A stretch of DNA of 64,000 nt, from contig NZ_JAPSIY010000004.1 in NCBI RefSeq assembly GCF_031178445.1, forward strand, positions 124,001 through 188,000, in the 5' to 3' direction. The position numbers and the translations under genes were made by a program. How positions within the stretch are numbered: position 1 is the first letter of the stretch; each line of letters opens with the position of its first letter. The notes beneath the pieces were generated by a model that had not been told where the DNA came from, did not search any database, and saw only the letters and a list, made by a program, of their open reading frames with translations. Of the stretch, positions 25,831 through 34,887 are shown one piece after another. This DNA comes from Microbacterium sp. (lineage in GTDB: Bacteria > Actinomycetota > Actinomycetes > Actinomycetales > Microbacteriaceae).

Positions 25831-26471
25831 CACACCAGTCCTTCCGTCTCGCGCTGCAGGCGCGTGCCCCAGGTGAACGCCATCGCCACGAGGGCGAGGG
25901 CGAAGCCCCATCCGAGGGGAGCCAGATCGAGATCGAGCGAGAAGGCGGCGAAGGAGTCGTAGACGCCATCGTCGGATGCCGCCAGCCGGTCGACGATCAT
26001 CGCGCGGGCGATGGCCCCGAAGATCTGACTGAACAATCCGCCCGCCGCCACGAGGCATGCCGCTATGCCGATGGTCGTCGACATGGTCTTGCGGAACGGA
26101 CGCCCGCGGATCAGCGAGACTCCGAGCCGCCAGGCGACCGCGCACACCCCCACCGTCGCGAGCGCGGGCAGCGCGCCCTCCAGCAGCAGCATCCATCTGG
26201 CACCGGCCGAGAGGGCTTCGAAGGTGACCTCCGCTTGTGAGTACGCGGCGGAGTCGACCCCGTCGAGCGCAGCGAGCGGTGCGGCTGCGCCGCCATCGAC
26301 CGGCATCCGCACCGCCACGTCCGCGCCGAAGACCTCGAGGGCGCCTCTGACCACGGCCACCAGCGCGGCGACGGCGACGCTCACCGCGCCCGTCGCAATC
26401 AGGCCGAGGCCGAAGCCGTCGGCGCGGGACAGGGGAGAGGCACCGTTCATGATCGTTCTGCTCGCTTCCAT
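25830..26471 (-). CDS. DUF2975-like membrane protein, first copy
   Basis: This 213-residue paralogue of the next gene has four predicted membrane helices, a large loop after the first one, the LIRGRPFRKTMSTT segment and the identical LQRETEGLV ending. The last codons, gag-acg-gaa-gga, also form the ribosome-binding site of the next gene. The start is uncertain: the first ATG overlaps the operator and lacks a ribosome-binding site, and an ATG 21 bases downstream (MNGASPL) is equally plausible. The gene heads a three-gene operon with a good promoter just upstream. Confidence 0.75.
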   Translation of the reverse strand: MEASRTIMNGASPLSRADGFGLGLIATGAVSVAVAALVAVVRGALEVFGADVAVRMPVDGGAAAPLAALDGVDSAAYSQAEVTFEALSAGARWMLLLEGALPALATVGVCAVAWRLGVSLIRGRPFRKTMSTTIGIAACLVAAGGLFSQIFGAIARAMIVDRLAASDDGVYDSFAAFSLDLDLAPLGWGFALALVAMAFTWGTRLQRETEGLV

Positions 26472-26529
26472 ATCGACAGTCGTTGTTATCGCTTTTCGTT
26501 AACATAACGACAGTCGATAAGGGCGTCAA
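26471..26529 (-). promoter_or_regulatory. Promoter with two inverted operator copies (DUF2975/XRE operon)
   Basis: On the minus strand TTGACG (26524-26529) and TATGTT (26501-26506) are 17 bases apart. Two near-palindromes, TATCGACAGTCGTT (26471-26484) and its inverted copy AACGACAGTCGATA (26506-26519), have centres 35 bases apart. One fills the -35/-10 spacer and the other lies after the transcription start. This is a classic repression layout, and autoregulation by the small XRE protein is inferred. Confidence 0.65.
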
Positions 26530-26656
26530 CGGCAGATCCGCTTGCAGGGCCGATCTCGCGCACTGCCCGGAAATCAACCCCGCTATGCCGAGGGCGAACA
26601 CGGCCTTGCCGCATCCGCTCGCTCGTTACGCTCGATGTACAAGGCGCTACCGCCGC

Positions 26657-26671
26657 TTCGCCGCGTGCGAA
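26657..26671. promoter_or_regulatory. Possible ClgR-type box before clpC
   Basis: TTCGC-CGCGT-GCGAA is a perfect inverted repeat that fits the CGCN5GCG core known for ClgR, the activator of clp genes in actinobacteria. It lies only 14-28 bases before the clpC start and touches the ribosome-binding site (AAGGAAG). An activator position would be expected further upstream, so the match may be chance or may mark repression. Confidence 0.35.
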
Positions 26672-26684
26672 AGGAAGTCACAGC

Positions 26685-29204
26685 ATGTTCGAGAGATTCA
26701 CGGACCGAGCCCGTCGAGTGGTCGTCCTCGCCCAAGAAGAGGCGAAGATGCTCAACCACAACTACATCGGCACCGAGCACATCCTGCTCGGCCTCATCCA
26801 CGAGGGCGAGGGCGTCGCCGCCAAGGCGCTCGAGAGTCTGGGCATCTCCCTCGACGCAGTGCGCGAGCAGGTGCAGGACATCATCGGTCAGGGTCAGCAG
26901 CAGCCGACCGGCCACATCCCCTTCACCCCGCGCGCCAAGAAGGTGCTCGAGCTGTCGCTGCGTGAGGCGCTGCAGCTCGGCCACAACTACATCGGCACCG
27001 AGCACATCCTGCTCGGTCTGATCCGCGAGGGCGAAGGCGTCGCCGCCCAGGTGCTCGTCAAGCTCGGCGCCGACCTGAACAAGGTGCGCCAGCAGGTCAT
27101 CCAGCTGCTCTCCGGGGCACCCGGTCGCGAGCCCGCGGCCGTCGGGGCGACCGCCAACGAGAACCAGCAGTCCGCGCAGGGTGGCTCGCAGGTACTCGAT
27201 CAGTTCGGCCGCAACCTCACCCAGGCCGCGCGCGAGAACAAGCTCGACCCGGTCATCGGCCGCGAGAAGGAGGCCGAGCGGGTCATGCAGATCCTCTCGC
27301 GCCGCTCCAAGAACAACCCCGTCCTCATCGGCGAGCCCGGCGTCGGCAAGACCGCCGTCGTCGAGGGCCTCGCGCAGGCGATCGTCAAGGGCGACGTGCC
27401 CGAGACGCTGAAGGACAAGCAGCTGTACTCGCTCGACCTCGGCTCGCTGATCGCCGGCTCCCGCTACCGCGGAGACTTCGAGGAGCGTCTGAAGAAGGTC
27501 ACCAAGGAGATCCGCACCCGCGGCGACATCATCGTCTTCATCGATGAGATCCACACCCTGGTGGGTGCGGGCGCTGCCGAGGGCGCGATCGACGCCGCCA
27601 GCATCCTGAAGCCGCTGCTCGCCCGCGGCGAGCTGCAGACCATCGGCGCGACCACGCTCGACGAGTACCGCAAGTACTTCGAGAAGGATGCCGCGCTCGA
27701 GCGCCGCTTCCAGCCGGTGCAGGTCAACGAGCCCACGCTGCCGCACGCCATCAACATCCTGAAGGGCCTGCGCGACCGCTACGAGGCGCACCACAAGGTG
27801 CAGATCACCGATGGCGCGATCGTGGCCGCTGCGAACCTCGCCGACCGCTACGTCTCGGACCGCTTCCTGCCGGACAAGGCGATCGACCTGATCGACGAGG
27901 CCGGTGCGCGACTGCGCCTGAGCATCCTGTCCTCCCCGCCTGAGCTGCGCGAGTTCGACGAGCGCATCGCCAACGTGCGCGAGCAGAAGGAGACAGCCAG
28001 CGAGGAGCAGGACTTCGAGCGGGCAGCCGCGCTGCGCGACCAGGAGAAGGAGCTGCTCGGCGAGCGGCTGCGCTTGGAGAAGCAGTGGCGCGCGGGCGAC
28101 GTGCAGTCGCACGCCGTGGTCGACGAGGGCCTGATCGCCGAGGTGCTCGCCCAGGCGACCGGGATCCCGGTGTTCAAGCTCACCGAGGAGGAGTCCAGCC
28201 GTCTGGTCTTCATGGAGAAGGCGCTGCACCAGCGCGTCGTCGGCCAGGAAGAGGCCATCGCCGCCCTGTCGCGCACGATCCGTCGTCAGCGCGCCGGTCT
28301 CAAGGACCCGAAGCGCCCCTCGGGCTCGTTCATCTTCGCCGGTCCCACCGGCGTGGGAAAGACCGAGCTCGCCAAGGCGCTCGCGGAGTTCCTCTTCGAT
28401 GACGAGGGCGCACTGATCTCGCTCGACATGTCGGAGTTCGGCGAGAAGCACACCGTCTCGCGTCTGTTCGGAGCCCCTCCCGGGTTCGTCGGCTTCGAAG
28501 AGGGCGGACAGCTCACTGAGAAGGTGCGCCGCAAGCCGTTCTCCGTGGTGCTGTTCGACGAGATCGAGAAGGCGCACCCCGACATCTTCAACTCGCTGCT
28601 GCAGATCCTCGAGGAGGGTCGTCTGACCGACGGTCAGGGACGCATCGTCGACTTCAAGAACACCGTGATCATCATGACGACCAACCTCGGTTCGTCGGCG
28701 ATCGCGGGCGGTCCGGTCGGCTTCCAGATCGAGGGCAACGCGCAGACCACCTACGAGCGGATGAAGGGCAAGGTCGACGAGGAGCTCAAGCGCCACTTCA
28801 AGCCCGAGTTCCTCAACCGCGTCGACGACATCATCGTCTTCCCGCAGCTCAACAAGGACGAGCTGCGTCAGATCGTGGGTCTGTTCACCAAGCAGCTCGG
28901 GGATCGCCTGCTCGATCGCGACATGACGGTGGAGCTGTCGGATGCCGCCAAGGACGAGCTGATCGAGATCGGCTTCGACCCGGCTCTCGGCGCCCGGCCG
29001 CTGCGCCGCGCCATGCAGCGTGAGATCGAGGACCAGCTCTCGGAGCGCATCCTGCACGGTCAGCTGAACGCCGGCGACCATGTGAAGGTCGACGTCGTGG
29101 ACGGCAAGTTCGATTTCCAGCACGCTCCGCGCGGCGAGAAGGTCTCGGTGGGCGTGAACACGGGTGGCGGCATCTCCGCCACGCCGGATCTCGCCGCCGG
29201 CTGA
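26685..29204 (+). CDS. clpC: ATP-dependent Clp protease ATP-binding subunit ClpC
   Basis: The 839-residue AAA+ unfoldase delivers substrates to ClpP in the cytoplasm. The N-domain holds two Clp repeats (both contain [14 protein letters not shown]). The first ATPase module has Walker [10 protein letters not shown] near residue 212. A UVR-like coiled-coil segment follows, containing [20 protein letters not shown]. The second ATPase module has Walker [10 protein letters not shown] near residue 553 and Walker [13 protein letters not shown]. The start follows AAGGAAG at seven bases. It ends before a strong terminator that also forms the left direct repeat of the catabolic island. A core gene. Confidence 0.98.
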   Translation: MFERFTDRARRVVVLAQEEAKMLNHNYIGTEHILLGLIHEGEGVAAKALESLGISLDAVREQVQDIIGQGQQQPTGHIPFTPRAKKVLELSLREALQLGHNYIGTEHILLGLIREGEGVAAQVLVKLGADLNKVRQQVIQLLSGAPGREPAAVGATANENQQSAQGGSQVLDQFGRNLTQAARENKLDPVIGREKEAERVMQILSRRSKNNPVLIGEPGVGKTAVVEGLAQAIVKGDVPETLKDKQLYSLDLGSLIAGSRYRGDFEERLKKVTKEIRTRGDIIVFIDEIHTLVGAGAAEGAIDAASILKPLLARGELQTIGATTLDEYRKYFEKDAALERRFQPVQVNEPTLPHAINILKGLRDRYEAHHKVQITDGAIVAAANLADRYVSDRFLPDKAIDLIDEAGARLRLSILSSPPELREFDERIANVREQKETASEEQDFERAAALRDQEKELLGERLRLEKQWRAGDVQSHAVVDEGLIAEVLAQATGIPVFKLTEEESSRLVFMEKALHQRVVGQEEAIAALSRTIRRQRAGLKDPKRPSGSFIFAGPTGVGKTELAKALAEFLFDDEGALISLDMSEFGEKHTVSRLFGAPPGFVGFEEGGQLTEKVRRKPFSVVLFDEIEKAHPDIFNSLLQILEEGRLTDGQGRIVDFKNTVIIMTTNLGSSAIAGGPVGFQIEGNAQTTYERMKGKVDEELKRHFKPEFLNRVDDIIVFPQLNKDELRQIVGLFTKQLGDRLLDRDMTVELSDAAKDELIEIGFDPALGARPLRRAMQREIEDQLSERILHGQLNAGDHVKVDVVDGKFDFQHAPRGEKVSVGVNTGGGISATPDLAAG

Positions 29205-29226
29205 ACGGACTGATCGAAACCGCTCC

Positions 29227-29260
29227 AAGGGGCGCGGATGCTGCGGCATCCGCGCCCCTT
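29227..29260. terminator. Strong terminator hairpin after clpC
   Basis: Fifteen-base arms, AAGGGGCGCGGATGC and GCATCCGCGCCCCTT, pair perfectly around TGCG. The hairpin starts 23 bases after the clpC stop. An identical hairpin ends the island operon at 53423. Confidence 0.9.
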
Positions 29261-29269
29261 CGTCGTCTC
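29227..29269. repeat. Left copy of a 43-bp perfect direct repeat flanking the catabolic island
   Basis: The 34-base terminator hairpin plus the nine bases CGTCGTCTC are identical, in the same orientation, to 53423-53465. The identity stops on both sides, although the few bases before it are loosely similar. The two copies are 24.2 kb apart and bracket exactly the aromatic-catabolism genes. Confidence 0.9.
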
Positions 29270-29301
29270 AGGGGATGGCACGCGACCCGTGGTGCGGCGG
29301 G

Positions 29302-29377
29302 CGACACGGCGTCGGACGCGCGCCCCCGGGGTTCCGGCACCGTGGGGGAGGCGGCCGGCCGGCCGGCCTCGTAGCGT
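29302..29377 (+). promoter_or_regulatory. Operator A and -10 box, first thiamine-diphosphate enzyme gene
   Basis: The palindrome CGACACGGCGTCGG (29302-29315) lies 70 bases before a -10 box, TAGCGT (29372-29377). No -35 hexamer is visible 17 bases before the -10 box. This is the first of five island promoters sharing operator and spacing, and an upstream-binding activator is inferred. The leader is about 22 bases. Confidence 0.7.
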
Positions 29378-29405
29378 CGGGGGCACACCGACCGCGAGGA
29401 GCGCG

Positions 29406-31079
29406 ATGTCCGCCGCCAGCCAGATGCTCGACACGCTGCGGGCCTGGGGCGTGCCGCACGTGTTCTGCTGCCCGGGTACGAGCGAGATCCCGCTGCTCGA
29501 TGCCCTGGCGGAACCCGAGTACAGCGATCGCGACCCCCGGTTCGTGCTCACCACGCACGAGGCGATCTCGGTTTCGAGGGCCGACGGCTACGCCCGCGCA
29601 TCCGGTGGCATCGGCGTCGCCTATCTGCACACCAACGTCGGCCTGGCGAACGGGCTGGCGCACCTCTATGCCGCGCAGGTCGCCCGCAGCAGCGTCGCGG
29701 TGATCGTGGGTGTGAAGGGCACGGCCACGCTGCCGCACCGTGCTCTGACCACCTCCCCGCGCCTGCTCGACACGGCGGCGCCGTACGTCGGGCACGCGTG
29801 GCTCAACCTGCGCGCCGACGCGCTCGTCGACGACGTCGACCGCGCCCTGTGGCGCAGCACCGTGGTGCCCGAGCAGCCCTCGATCCTCGCCGTCCCGCAG
29901 GATCACCTCGCCGCCGCGGACGCGACCGGGACCAGTGCCGGACGGAGGATGCCGGCGCGCCAGCGCCCCTCCGCGGAATCCGTTGTATGCGCCGTCGAAA
30001 CGATCCGCGCCAGCCGCAGGCCGGTCATCGTCGCAGGCTCCGACGTGGCGCGCAGGCGGGCGACCGCCGCTCTCGAGAGCATCGCCGAGCGGATCGGGGC
30101 GCCGCTGTACGCGGAGTCCCGCCGTGACCTGGAGAGGTGGCCGCTGCGCACCTCGCACCCGCACCACTGCGGTCTCTTTGATCCGCGCACTCCGGCGGTC
30201 GCGGAGAGCGACCTCGTGATCCTCGCCGGTATGCCGACGCCGCTGGAGTTCTCGGCAGAGGTCGCGATCCTGCCGCACGGCGTGCCGGTGCTGCACATCA
30301 CCGAAGACGCGGCCGAGGCCGGACGGCGCTACGCGCCGGCCGCGGCACTGGTGGGCGACACGGCCGCCGCACTGGCAGACCTCGCCGCCACCCTCGACGC
30401 CGCGACGCGGGACGTCGTCGACTCCGCCCCGCAGCGCGAGCATCTCGCGCAGGCCCGAGCCGAGCACGAGTCCCGGCTCGCGGGGTGGCGGCGTGATGTC
30501 CCGGCGGATGCCGAGGGCGGGGCCTTCGACGCCGCCGTCGCCATGCGCGTGCTCGCCGATTCCCTCGGCACCGAGGGAGTGCTCGTGCTCGACGGCGTGA
30601 CCTCGACATTGCCGCTGCTGCGATTCCTCGAACGTGACGACGACGACTCGCTGTTCGCCACTGCGAGCGGATCGCTCGGCTGGGGGATGGGCGCGGCGGC
30701 CGGCGTGGCGCTGGCCAGGGCAGAGCGCACCATCGCGGTCGTCGGCGACGGCGTGCTGCAGTTCGGCGTGCCCGCGCTGTGGACCGCCGCGCGCCACTGC
30801 ATCCCCGTGACCTATCTCGTGGTGAACAACGGGCGCTATCAGGCCGTCATCTCGGGGCTGATGAAGAGCGGCGGCGCCGCCAGTCGCACCGGGGAGTACC
30901 CGCTCACCGACATCAGCGGTCTCGACATCGGCGGGCTCGCCCGCTCCTTCGGCATCCCGTCGGAGACGGTGACCGGGGCCGCCGGACTGCGGGCGGCCGT
31001 CGCAGCTGAGCTCGGCCGCACCGCGCAGGACGGGCCCCGGCTCATCGAGGTGCGCGTCAGCGACGCGCTCTGGCAGTAG
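29406..31079 (+). CDS. Thiamine-diphosphate-dependent enzyme, benzoylformate-decarboxylase-like
   Basis: The ATG after GAGGAG gives 557 residues; an open frame 168 bases upstream crosses the promoter and is rejected. The three-domain layout is seen: the PYR domain with catalytic Glu52 in THEAISVSRADGYA, a central domain, and the PP domain with the cofactor motif GDGVLQFG ending in VVNN near residue 480. His75 in YLHTN matches the active-site histidine of benzoylformate decarboxylase (LHSA), which acetolactate synthases lack. ALWTAARHCIPVTYLVVNNG is also close to that enzyme. I infer decarboxylation of an aryl-glyoxylate to an aryl-aldehyde. The next gene encodes a matching aldehyde dehydrogenase. 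Other 2-keto acids are possible. Confidence 0.72.
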   Translation: MSAASQMLDTLRAWGVPHVFCCPGTSEIPLLDALAEPEYSDRDPRFVLTTHEAISVSRADGYARASGGIGVAYLHTNVGLANGLAHLYAAQVARSSVAVIVGVKGTATLPHRALTTSPRLLDTAAPYVGHAWLNLRADALVDDVDRALWRSTVVPEQPSILAVPQDHLAAADATGTSAGRRMPARQRPSAESVVCAVETIRASRRPVIVAGSDVARRRATAALESIAERIGAPLYAESRRDLERWPLRTSHPHHCGLFDPRTPAVAESDLVILAGMPTPLEFSAEVAILPHGVPVLHITEDAAEAGRRYAPAAALVGDTAAALADLAATLDAATRDVVDSAPQREHLAQARAEHESRLAGWRRDVPADAEGGAFDAAVAMRVLADSLGTEGVLVLDGVTSTLPLLRFLERDDDDSLFATASGSLGWGMGAAAGVALARAERTIAVVGDGVLQFGVPALWTAARHCIPVTYLVVNNGRYQAVISGLMKSGGAASRTGEYPLTDISGLDIGGLARSFGIPSETVTGAAGLRAAVAAELGRTAQDGPRLIEVRVSDALWQ

Positions 31080-31097
31080 CGGCGCAGAGGCCGACCG

Positions 31098-31173
31098 CGA
31101 CACCGCGTCGGATGCGGCTCTCCGATTTCGCTACGCGGCGCGGAAGCCGGCCCGCTCAGGCAGCGGCTAGCAT
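31098..31173 (+). promoter_or_regulatory. Operator A and -10 box, first aldehyde dehydrogenase gene
   Basis: CGACACCGCGTCGG (31098-31111) lies 70 bases before TAGCAT (31168-31173). A TTTCG box starts 28 bases after the operator start, as in the FAD hydroxylase promoter. No -35 box is visible. Confidence 0.7.
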
Positions 31174-31227
31174 CGCAAGGGCTTCGGATCACGCGACGGC
31201 CGAACAGGCGACAGGCAGGAGGGCGCG

Positions 31228-32676
31228 ATGGCGCGCTGGGACAGGGAGGCGGTGGACGGCCGCATCCACTCCGACGGCTGGCGCGAGCCCGGCGGCGGCA
31301 ACCAGCCCGTTCGCTCGCCCGGCGATGGCGGACTCGTCGGCACCGTCGGCATCGCCGACGAGCAGGACGTCGAGCGCGCCGGCGCCCGTGCCGTCGAGGC
31401 ACAGCCCGCCTGGGCCGCCGCGTCGTACCGCGAGCGCGCGGGCGTGCTCACCAGGGCCGCGCAGGCGCTGCGCGACATCCGCGAAGACGCCGAGCACGTG
31501 CTGATCCGCGAGAGCGGCTCGCTGCCGGCCAAGGCCAGGCACGAGATCGACAAGGCGATCGACGAGCTCGTCGAGGCGGCGAGCCTCGTCACCGTGTCGC
31601 AGGGTGACGTGCTGCCCGTCGACGACCCGACGACGCTCGGCATCGCCCGCCGCATCCCGGTCGGCGTGGTCGGCGTGATCTCGCCGTGGAATGCCCCGCT
31701 CATGCTCGCCATCCGCTCGGTCGCCCCGGCCATCGCCCTGGGCAACGCCGTGCTGGTCAAGCCCGACGTGAAGACCGCCTTCTCGGGCGGCGCGCTCATC
31801 GCCGAGATCTTCAGCCGCGCAGGGCTCCCCGACGGCATCCTGCACATCCTGCCCGGCGGACCCGAGACGGGCGAGGCCGTGGTGCGCTCGCCGCACACCG
31901 GCGTCATCTCCTTCACCGGCTCCTCGGCCGCGGGCAGGCGCGTCGGCGAGGTCGCCGGCGGGATGCTCAAGCGGGTGGTGCTCGAGCTCGGCGGCAACAA
32001 CGCCTTCATCGTCATGCCCGACGCCGACCTCGACCACGCCGTGGCCTGCGGCGTCGGCGGATCGTTCCGCCACCAGGGCCAGATCTGCATGGCCACCGGC
32101 CGCCACCTCGTGCACGAGAGCGTCGCCGACGAGTACGTCGAACGGCTCGCCGCCGCGGCGGACGGGATGCGACTCGGCGACCCGCTCGCCGAGGGCACCA
32201 CGCTCGGCCCGCTGATCACAGTCGGCCAGGCCGAGCGGGTGCAGGGCATCGTCGACACGGCTCTCGCCGACGGCGCCCGCCTGGTGCGTGGCGGATCGCA
32301 CGACGGCGTCTTCTACCAGCCCACCGTGCTCGATGCCGTCGCCCCCGACAACGCCGCGTTCCGCAGCGAGATCTTCGGACCCGTCGCGCCGGTTACCCGC
32401 TTCTCGACCGACGACGAGGCCCTCGCCCTCGCGAATGCCAGCGACTACGGCCTGACCGCCGCCATCCACAGCCGCGACGTCGCCAAGGCGCTCGGCTTCG
32501 CGTCGCGGTTGCGCGCCGGCATGGTCGCGCTCAACGGGCAGACCATCTACGACGCCGCGCACATCCCGATGGGTGGCATCGGCGCCTCGGGCAACGGCGG
32601 ACGCCACGGCGGCCACTGGAACCTGGACGAGTTCACCTACTGGCAGTGGGTGACCGTCCCGACGATCACAGGCTGA
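31228..32676 (+). CDS. Benzaldehyde-dehydrogenase-like aldehyde dehydrogenase
   Basis: The 482-residue NAD(P)-dependent enzyme starts after AGGAGGG. Family marks are GVISPWNAPLMLAIR, the cofactor-site FTGSSAAGRRVGE, the general base Glu in VLELGGNNAF and the nucleophile Cys in HQGQICMATGRHLVH. The last segment is characteristic of the benzaldehyde/vanillin/salicylaldehyde dehydrogenase group. The C-terminal GGIGASGNGGRHGG and NLDEFTYWQW also fit that group. It should oxidise an aromatic aldehyde, probably made by the preceding decarboxylase, to the aryl carboxylate. It has its own operator-A promoter. Confidence 0.85.
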   Translation: MARWDREAVDGRIHSDGWREPGGGNQPVRSPGDGGLVGTVGIADEQDVERAGARAVEAQPAWAAASYRERAGVLTRAAQALRDIREDAEHVLIRESGSLPAKARHEIDKAIDELVEAASLVTVSQGDVLPVDDPTTLGIARRIPVGVVGVISPWNAPLMLAIRSVAPAIALGNAVLVKPDVKTAFSGGALIAEIFSRAGLPDGILHILPGGPETGEAVVRSPHTGVISFTGSSAAGRRVGEVAGGMLKRVVLELGGNNAFIVMPDADLDHAVACGVGGSFRHQGQICMATGRHLVHESVADEYVERLAAAADGMRLGDPLAEGTTLGPLITVGQAERVQGIVDTALADGARLVRGGSHDGVFYQPTVLDAVAPDNAAFRSEIFGPVAPVTRFSTDDEALALANASDYGLTAAIHSRDVAKALGFASRLRAGMVALNGQTIYDAAHIPMGGIGASGNGGRHGGHWNLDEFTYWQWVTVPTITG

Positions 32677-32763
32677 GACCCGGCCTGCGCCAGGGAGGAG
32701 GGCGGGTCGGCCTGAGGGGGATGGCCCGCTCTCCTTCGTCGTGCCCGCGCGGATGCCGCGATG

Positions 32764-32839
32764 CGACATCGTGTCGGAACGAGCCGCGGAGTTTCGCATC
32801 TTCCTCACGTATCGGCGCCGGATCGGCGCTTCCTAGCCT
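32764..32839 (+). promoter_or_regulatory. Operator A and -10 box, first FAD hydroxylase gene
   Basis: CGACATCGTGTCGG (32764-32777) lies 70 bases before TAGCCT (32834-32839). TTTCG starts 28 bases after the operator start. The -35 position holds ATCGGC, which is unlike the vegetative consensus. Confidence 0.7.
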
Positions 32840-32866
32840 GGGATTCCCGCATCCGAGGAGGAGTCC

Positions 32867-34732
32867 GTGCCCGCATCCGTGAAGAGCCCCCGCGCCCCGC
32901 TGCCGCCCATCGACGAAGACGTCTGGAACGACACGCAGGTCCTGATCATGGGCGGAGGGCCCGTCGGCCTGTCGTGCGCGATGCTGCTCGCACAGCAGGG
33001 CATCGAGGTGCTGCTCGTCGAGCGTCGCGACTTCGTGTTCCGCTTCCCGCGCGCCCATCTGCTCAACCCTCGCACCATGGAGGCGTTCAGCGACATGGGC
33101 GTCGCCGACGACATCTACGCGGCCACCCCCACGCACGACCGCTGGCGCAAGGCCGTCTGGTACACCACTGCCACCGGGCCCGGCCGCTTCGACGGCATGA
33201 AGATCGGAGAGGTGCCCGCGTGGGGCGGGGGAGAGGATGCCGAGCGCTACCGCTCCTCCAGCCCGCGGGCGTTCGCCAACATGCCGCAGCTGCGCCTCGA
33301 CCCCCTGCTGTACCGGCACGCGCTCGACGCTGCGCCCGGCCGCATCCGCAAGCGCCAGGAGGTCATCGGCATCGACCAGGACGCCGACTCCGCCGTCGTC
33401 ACGATCCGCGATCGCGACAGCGGCGAGACCCGCCGCATCCGCGCCGACTATGTGATCGCTGCCGATGGCGGGCGCGACAGCGCCGAGATGCTCGGCGTCG
33501 GGCTGGAGGGCCCGCGCGACATGCGCGAGGTGGTCAACTACCACGTCAGCATGGACCTCTCTGCGTGGTCGGAGCCGGACGCCCTGCTCGGCCACTTCCT
33601 GCACCCCGCCGGCGGCGCGCGCCGGCGCGGCACGATCCAGGCGCTCGGCCCCACGCACTACAACCGGGACTCCGAGGAATGGCTGGTGTCGGTCGCGGCG
33701 TGGATGGTCGAGGGCGACACCGACGACGAGGCGGCCCTGTTCGCCTCCATCCGGCGGATGCTGGGACTCGCCGACGATCACGAGATCACCATGCACTCGA
33801 TGACCCGGTGGAGCTATCACGGCCTGGTCGCCGACCGGTTCCGGGTCGGCCGGGTGTTCCTCGCCGGCGACGCCGCGCATAAGCATCCACCCACCGGCGG
33901 GCTCGGGCTCAACAGCGGCATCCAGGATGCGCAGAACCTGTGCTGGAAGATCGGGGCCGTGATCGCCGGTCAGGCGCCCGACGCTCTGCTCGACAGCTAT
34001 CAGGCCGAGCGCCGCCCGATCGTCGCCTGGTACACGGCGCACTCGCTCGAGAACGCCAACCGGCATCCTCCGATCGCCGCGGCGCTGGGGTTCGGCGACG
34101 ACGAGCAGGAGGGCTTCCGCAACCTCGAGGTGTTCGTCAGCGACACCCAGGATGGCGAGGCGATGCGCGCACAGGTCGCGGCCGAGGTGGCGCACAACGC
34201 GCACGACTACAGCCAGCTCGGCGTGGAGGCCGGGTACCACTACGACGACGGTGCGCTCGTGCCCGATGGCACCCCCGTGCCGGGCGACCCGTCCGACCCG
34301 GTCGCCTTTCACCCGACCTCCCGCCCCGGCCACCACTTGCCGCACGTGTGGCTGTCGACCGAGGGCGAGCACGTCTCCTCGCACGATCTGATCGCACCCG
34401 CTGGACTGACGCTGCTCACCTCCGCGTCGGCGGCGCCCGCCTGGCGCGAGGCAGTCCAGGCCGCAGGCGGCGGCATGCCCGTCGTCGTCGTAGCGATCGC
34501 CGACGATGACGTCGCCTGGCGCGACGCCAGGCAGACCGGCGACGACGGCGCGCTGCTGGTGCGCCCCGATCGCAAGGTGGCGTGGCGTGCCGCATCCCTC
34601 CCGGCCGATCCGGCGGCGGCGCTGGCCGACGCGCTCGCCGTGATCGTGCGCGGCGGCGACCGCCTCGACCACGACCCCGCCGAGCCGTACCTGCGCCGCA
34701 TCCGGGCCGCGGCCAACGTGCTGGTGCAGTGA
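32867..34732 (+). CDS. FAD-dependent aromatic hydroxylase (PheA/TfdB family), first copy
   Basis: A GTG after GAGGAGGAG gives 621 residues. The FAD dinucleotide fold reads LIMGGGPVGLSCAMLLAQQG near residue 26, with Gly-Gly-Gly in place of GxGxxG's usual spacing residues. The second motif is IAADGGRDSAE near residue 199. The third is GDAAHKHPPTGGLGLNSGIQDAQNL near residue 335, split here as the family GDxxH...P signature. The C-terminal 150 residues form a thioredoxin-like domain, as in phenol hydroxylases. It should add a hydroxyl to a phenolic acid using NAD(P)H and O2, upstream of ring cleavage. It is transcribed alone from an operator-A promoter. Confidence 0.88.
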   Translation: MPASVKSPRAPLPPIDEDVWNDTQVLIMGGGPVGLSCAMLLAQQGIEVLLVERRDFVFRFPRAHLLNPRTMEAFSDMGVADDIYAATPTHDRWRKAVWYTTATGPGRFDGMKIGEVPAWGGGEDAERYRSSSPRAFANMPQLRLDPLLYRHALDAAPGRIRKRQEVIGIDQDADSAVVTIRDRDSGETRRIRADYVIAADGGRDSAEMLGVGLEGPRDMREVVNYHVSMDLSAWSEPDALLGHFLHPAGGARRRGTIQALGPTHYNRDSEEWLVSVAAWMVEGDTDDEAALFASIRRMLGLADDHEITMHSMTRWSYHGLVADRFRVGRVFLAGDAAHKHPPTGGLGLNSGIQDAQNLCWKIGAVIAGQAPDALLDSYQAERRPIVAWYTAHSLENANRHPPIAAALGFGDDEQEGFRNLEVFVSDTQDGEAMRAQVAAEVAHNAHDYSQLGVEAGYHYDDGALVPDGTPVPGDPSDPVAFHPTSRPGHHLPHVWLSTEGEHVSSHDLIAPAGLTLLTSASAAPAWREAVQAAGGGMPVVVVAIADDDVAWRDARQTGDDGALLVRPDRKVAWRAASLPADPAAALADALAVIVRGGDRLDHDPAEPYLRRIRAAANVLVQ

Positions 34733-34767
34733 TGACGGGATGCTCGCGCCGGTCGCACCGCCTGTTC

Positions 34768-34842
34768 GTACACGGTGTCGGATCGGTTGGCGCAAGTTTC
34801 CCGCAGCGCACCGATCCTCTCGGAACGGCGCTCTCGTAGCGT
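34768..34842 (+). promoter_or_regulatory. Operator A and -10 box, hydratase/dioxygenase/aldolase operon
   Basis: GTACACGGTGTCGG (34768-34781) is the weakest operator copy, with two changes in the left half. It lies 69 bases before TAGCGT (34837-34842). A TTTC box lies 29 bases after its start. The leader to the GTG is about 40 bases and contains AAGGAG. Confidence 0.65.
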
Positions 34843-34887
34843 CGAACCAGCGCCGCTTCCCGACCTCTGCAGCCTCAAGGAGAAACC

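Noticed and set aside
26583..29249. An 888-codon open frame on the minus strand
   Set aside because: It is the shadow of clpC in the opposite strand, has a low-complexity composition and reads through the clpC terminator.
29406..31079. First TPP enzyme as the biosynthetic acetolactate synthase IlvB
   Set aside because: There is no ilvN/ilvC nearby, and the active-site His of benzoylformate decarboxylases is present instead.
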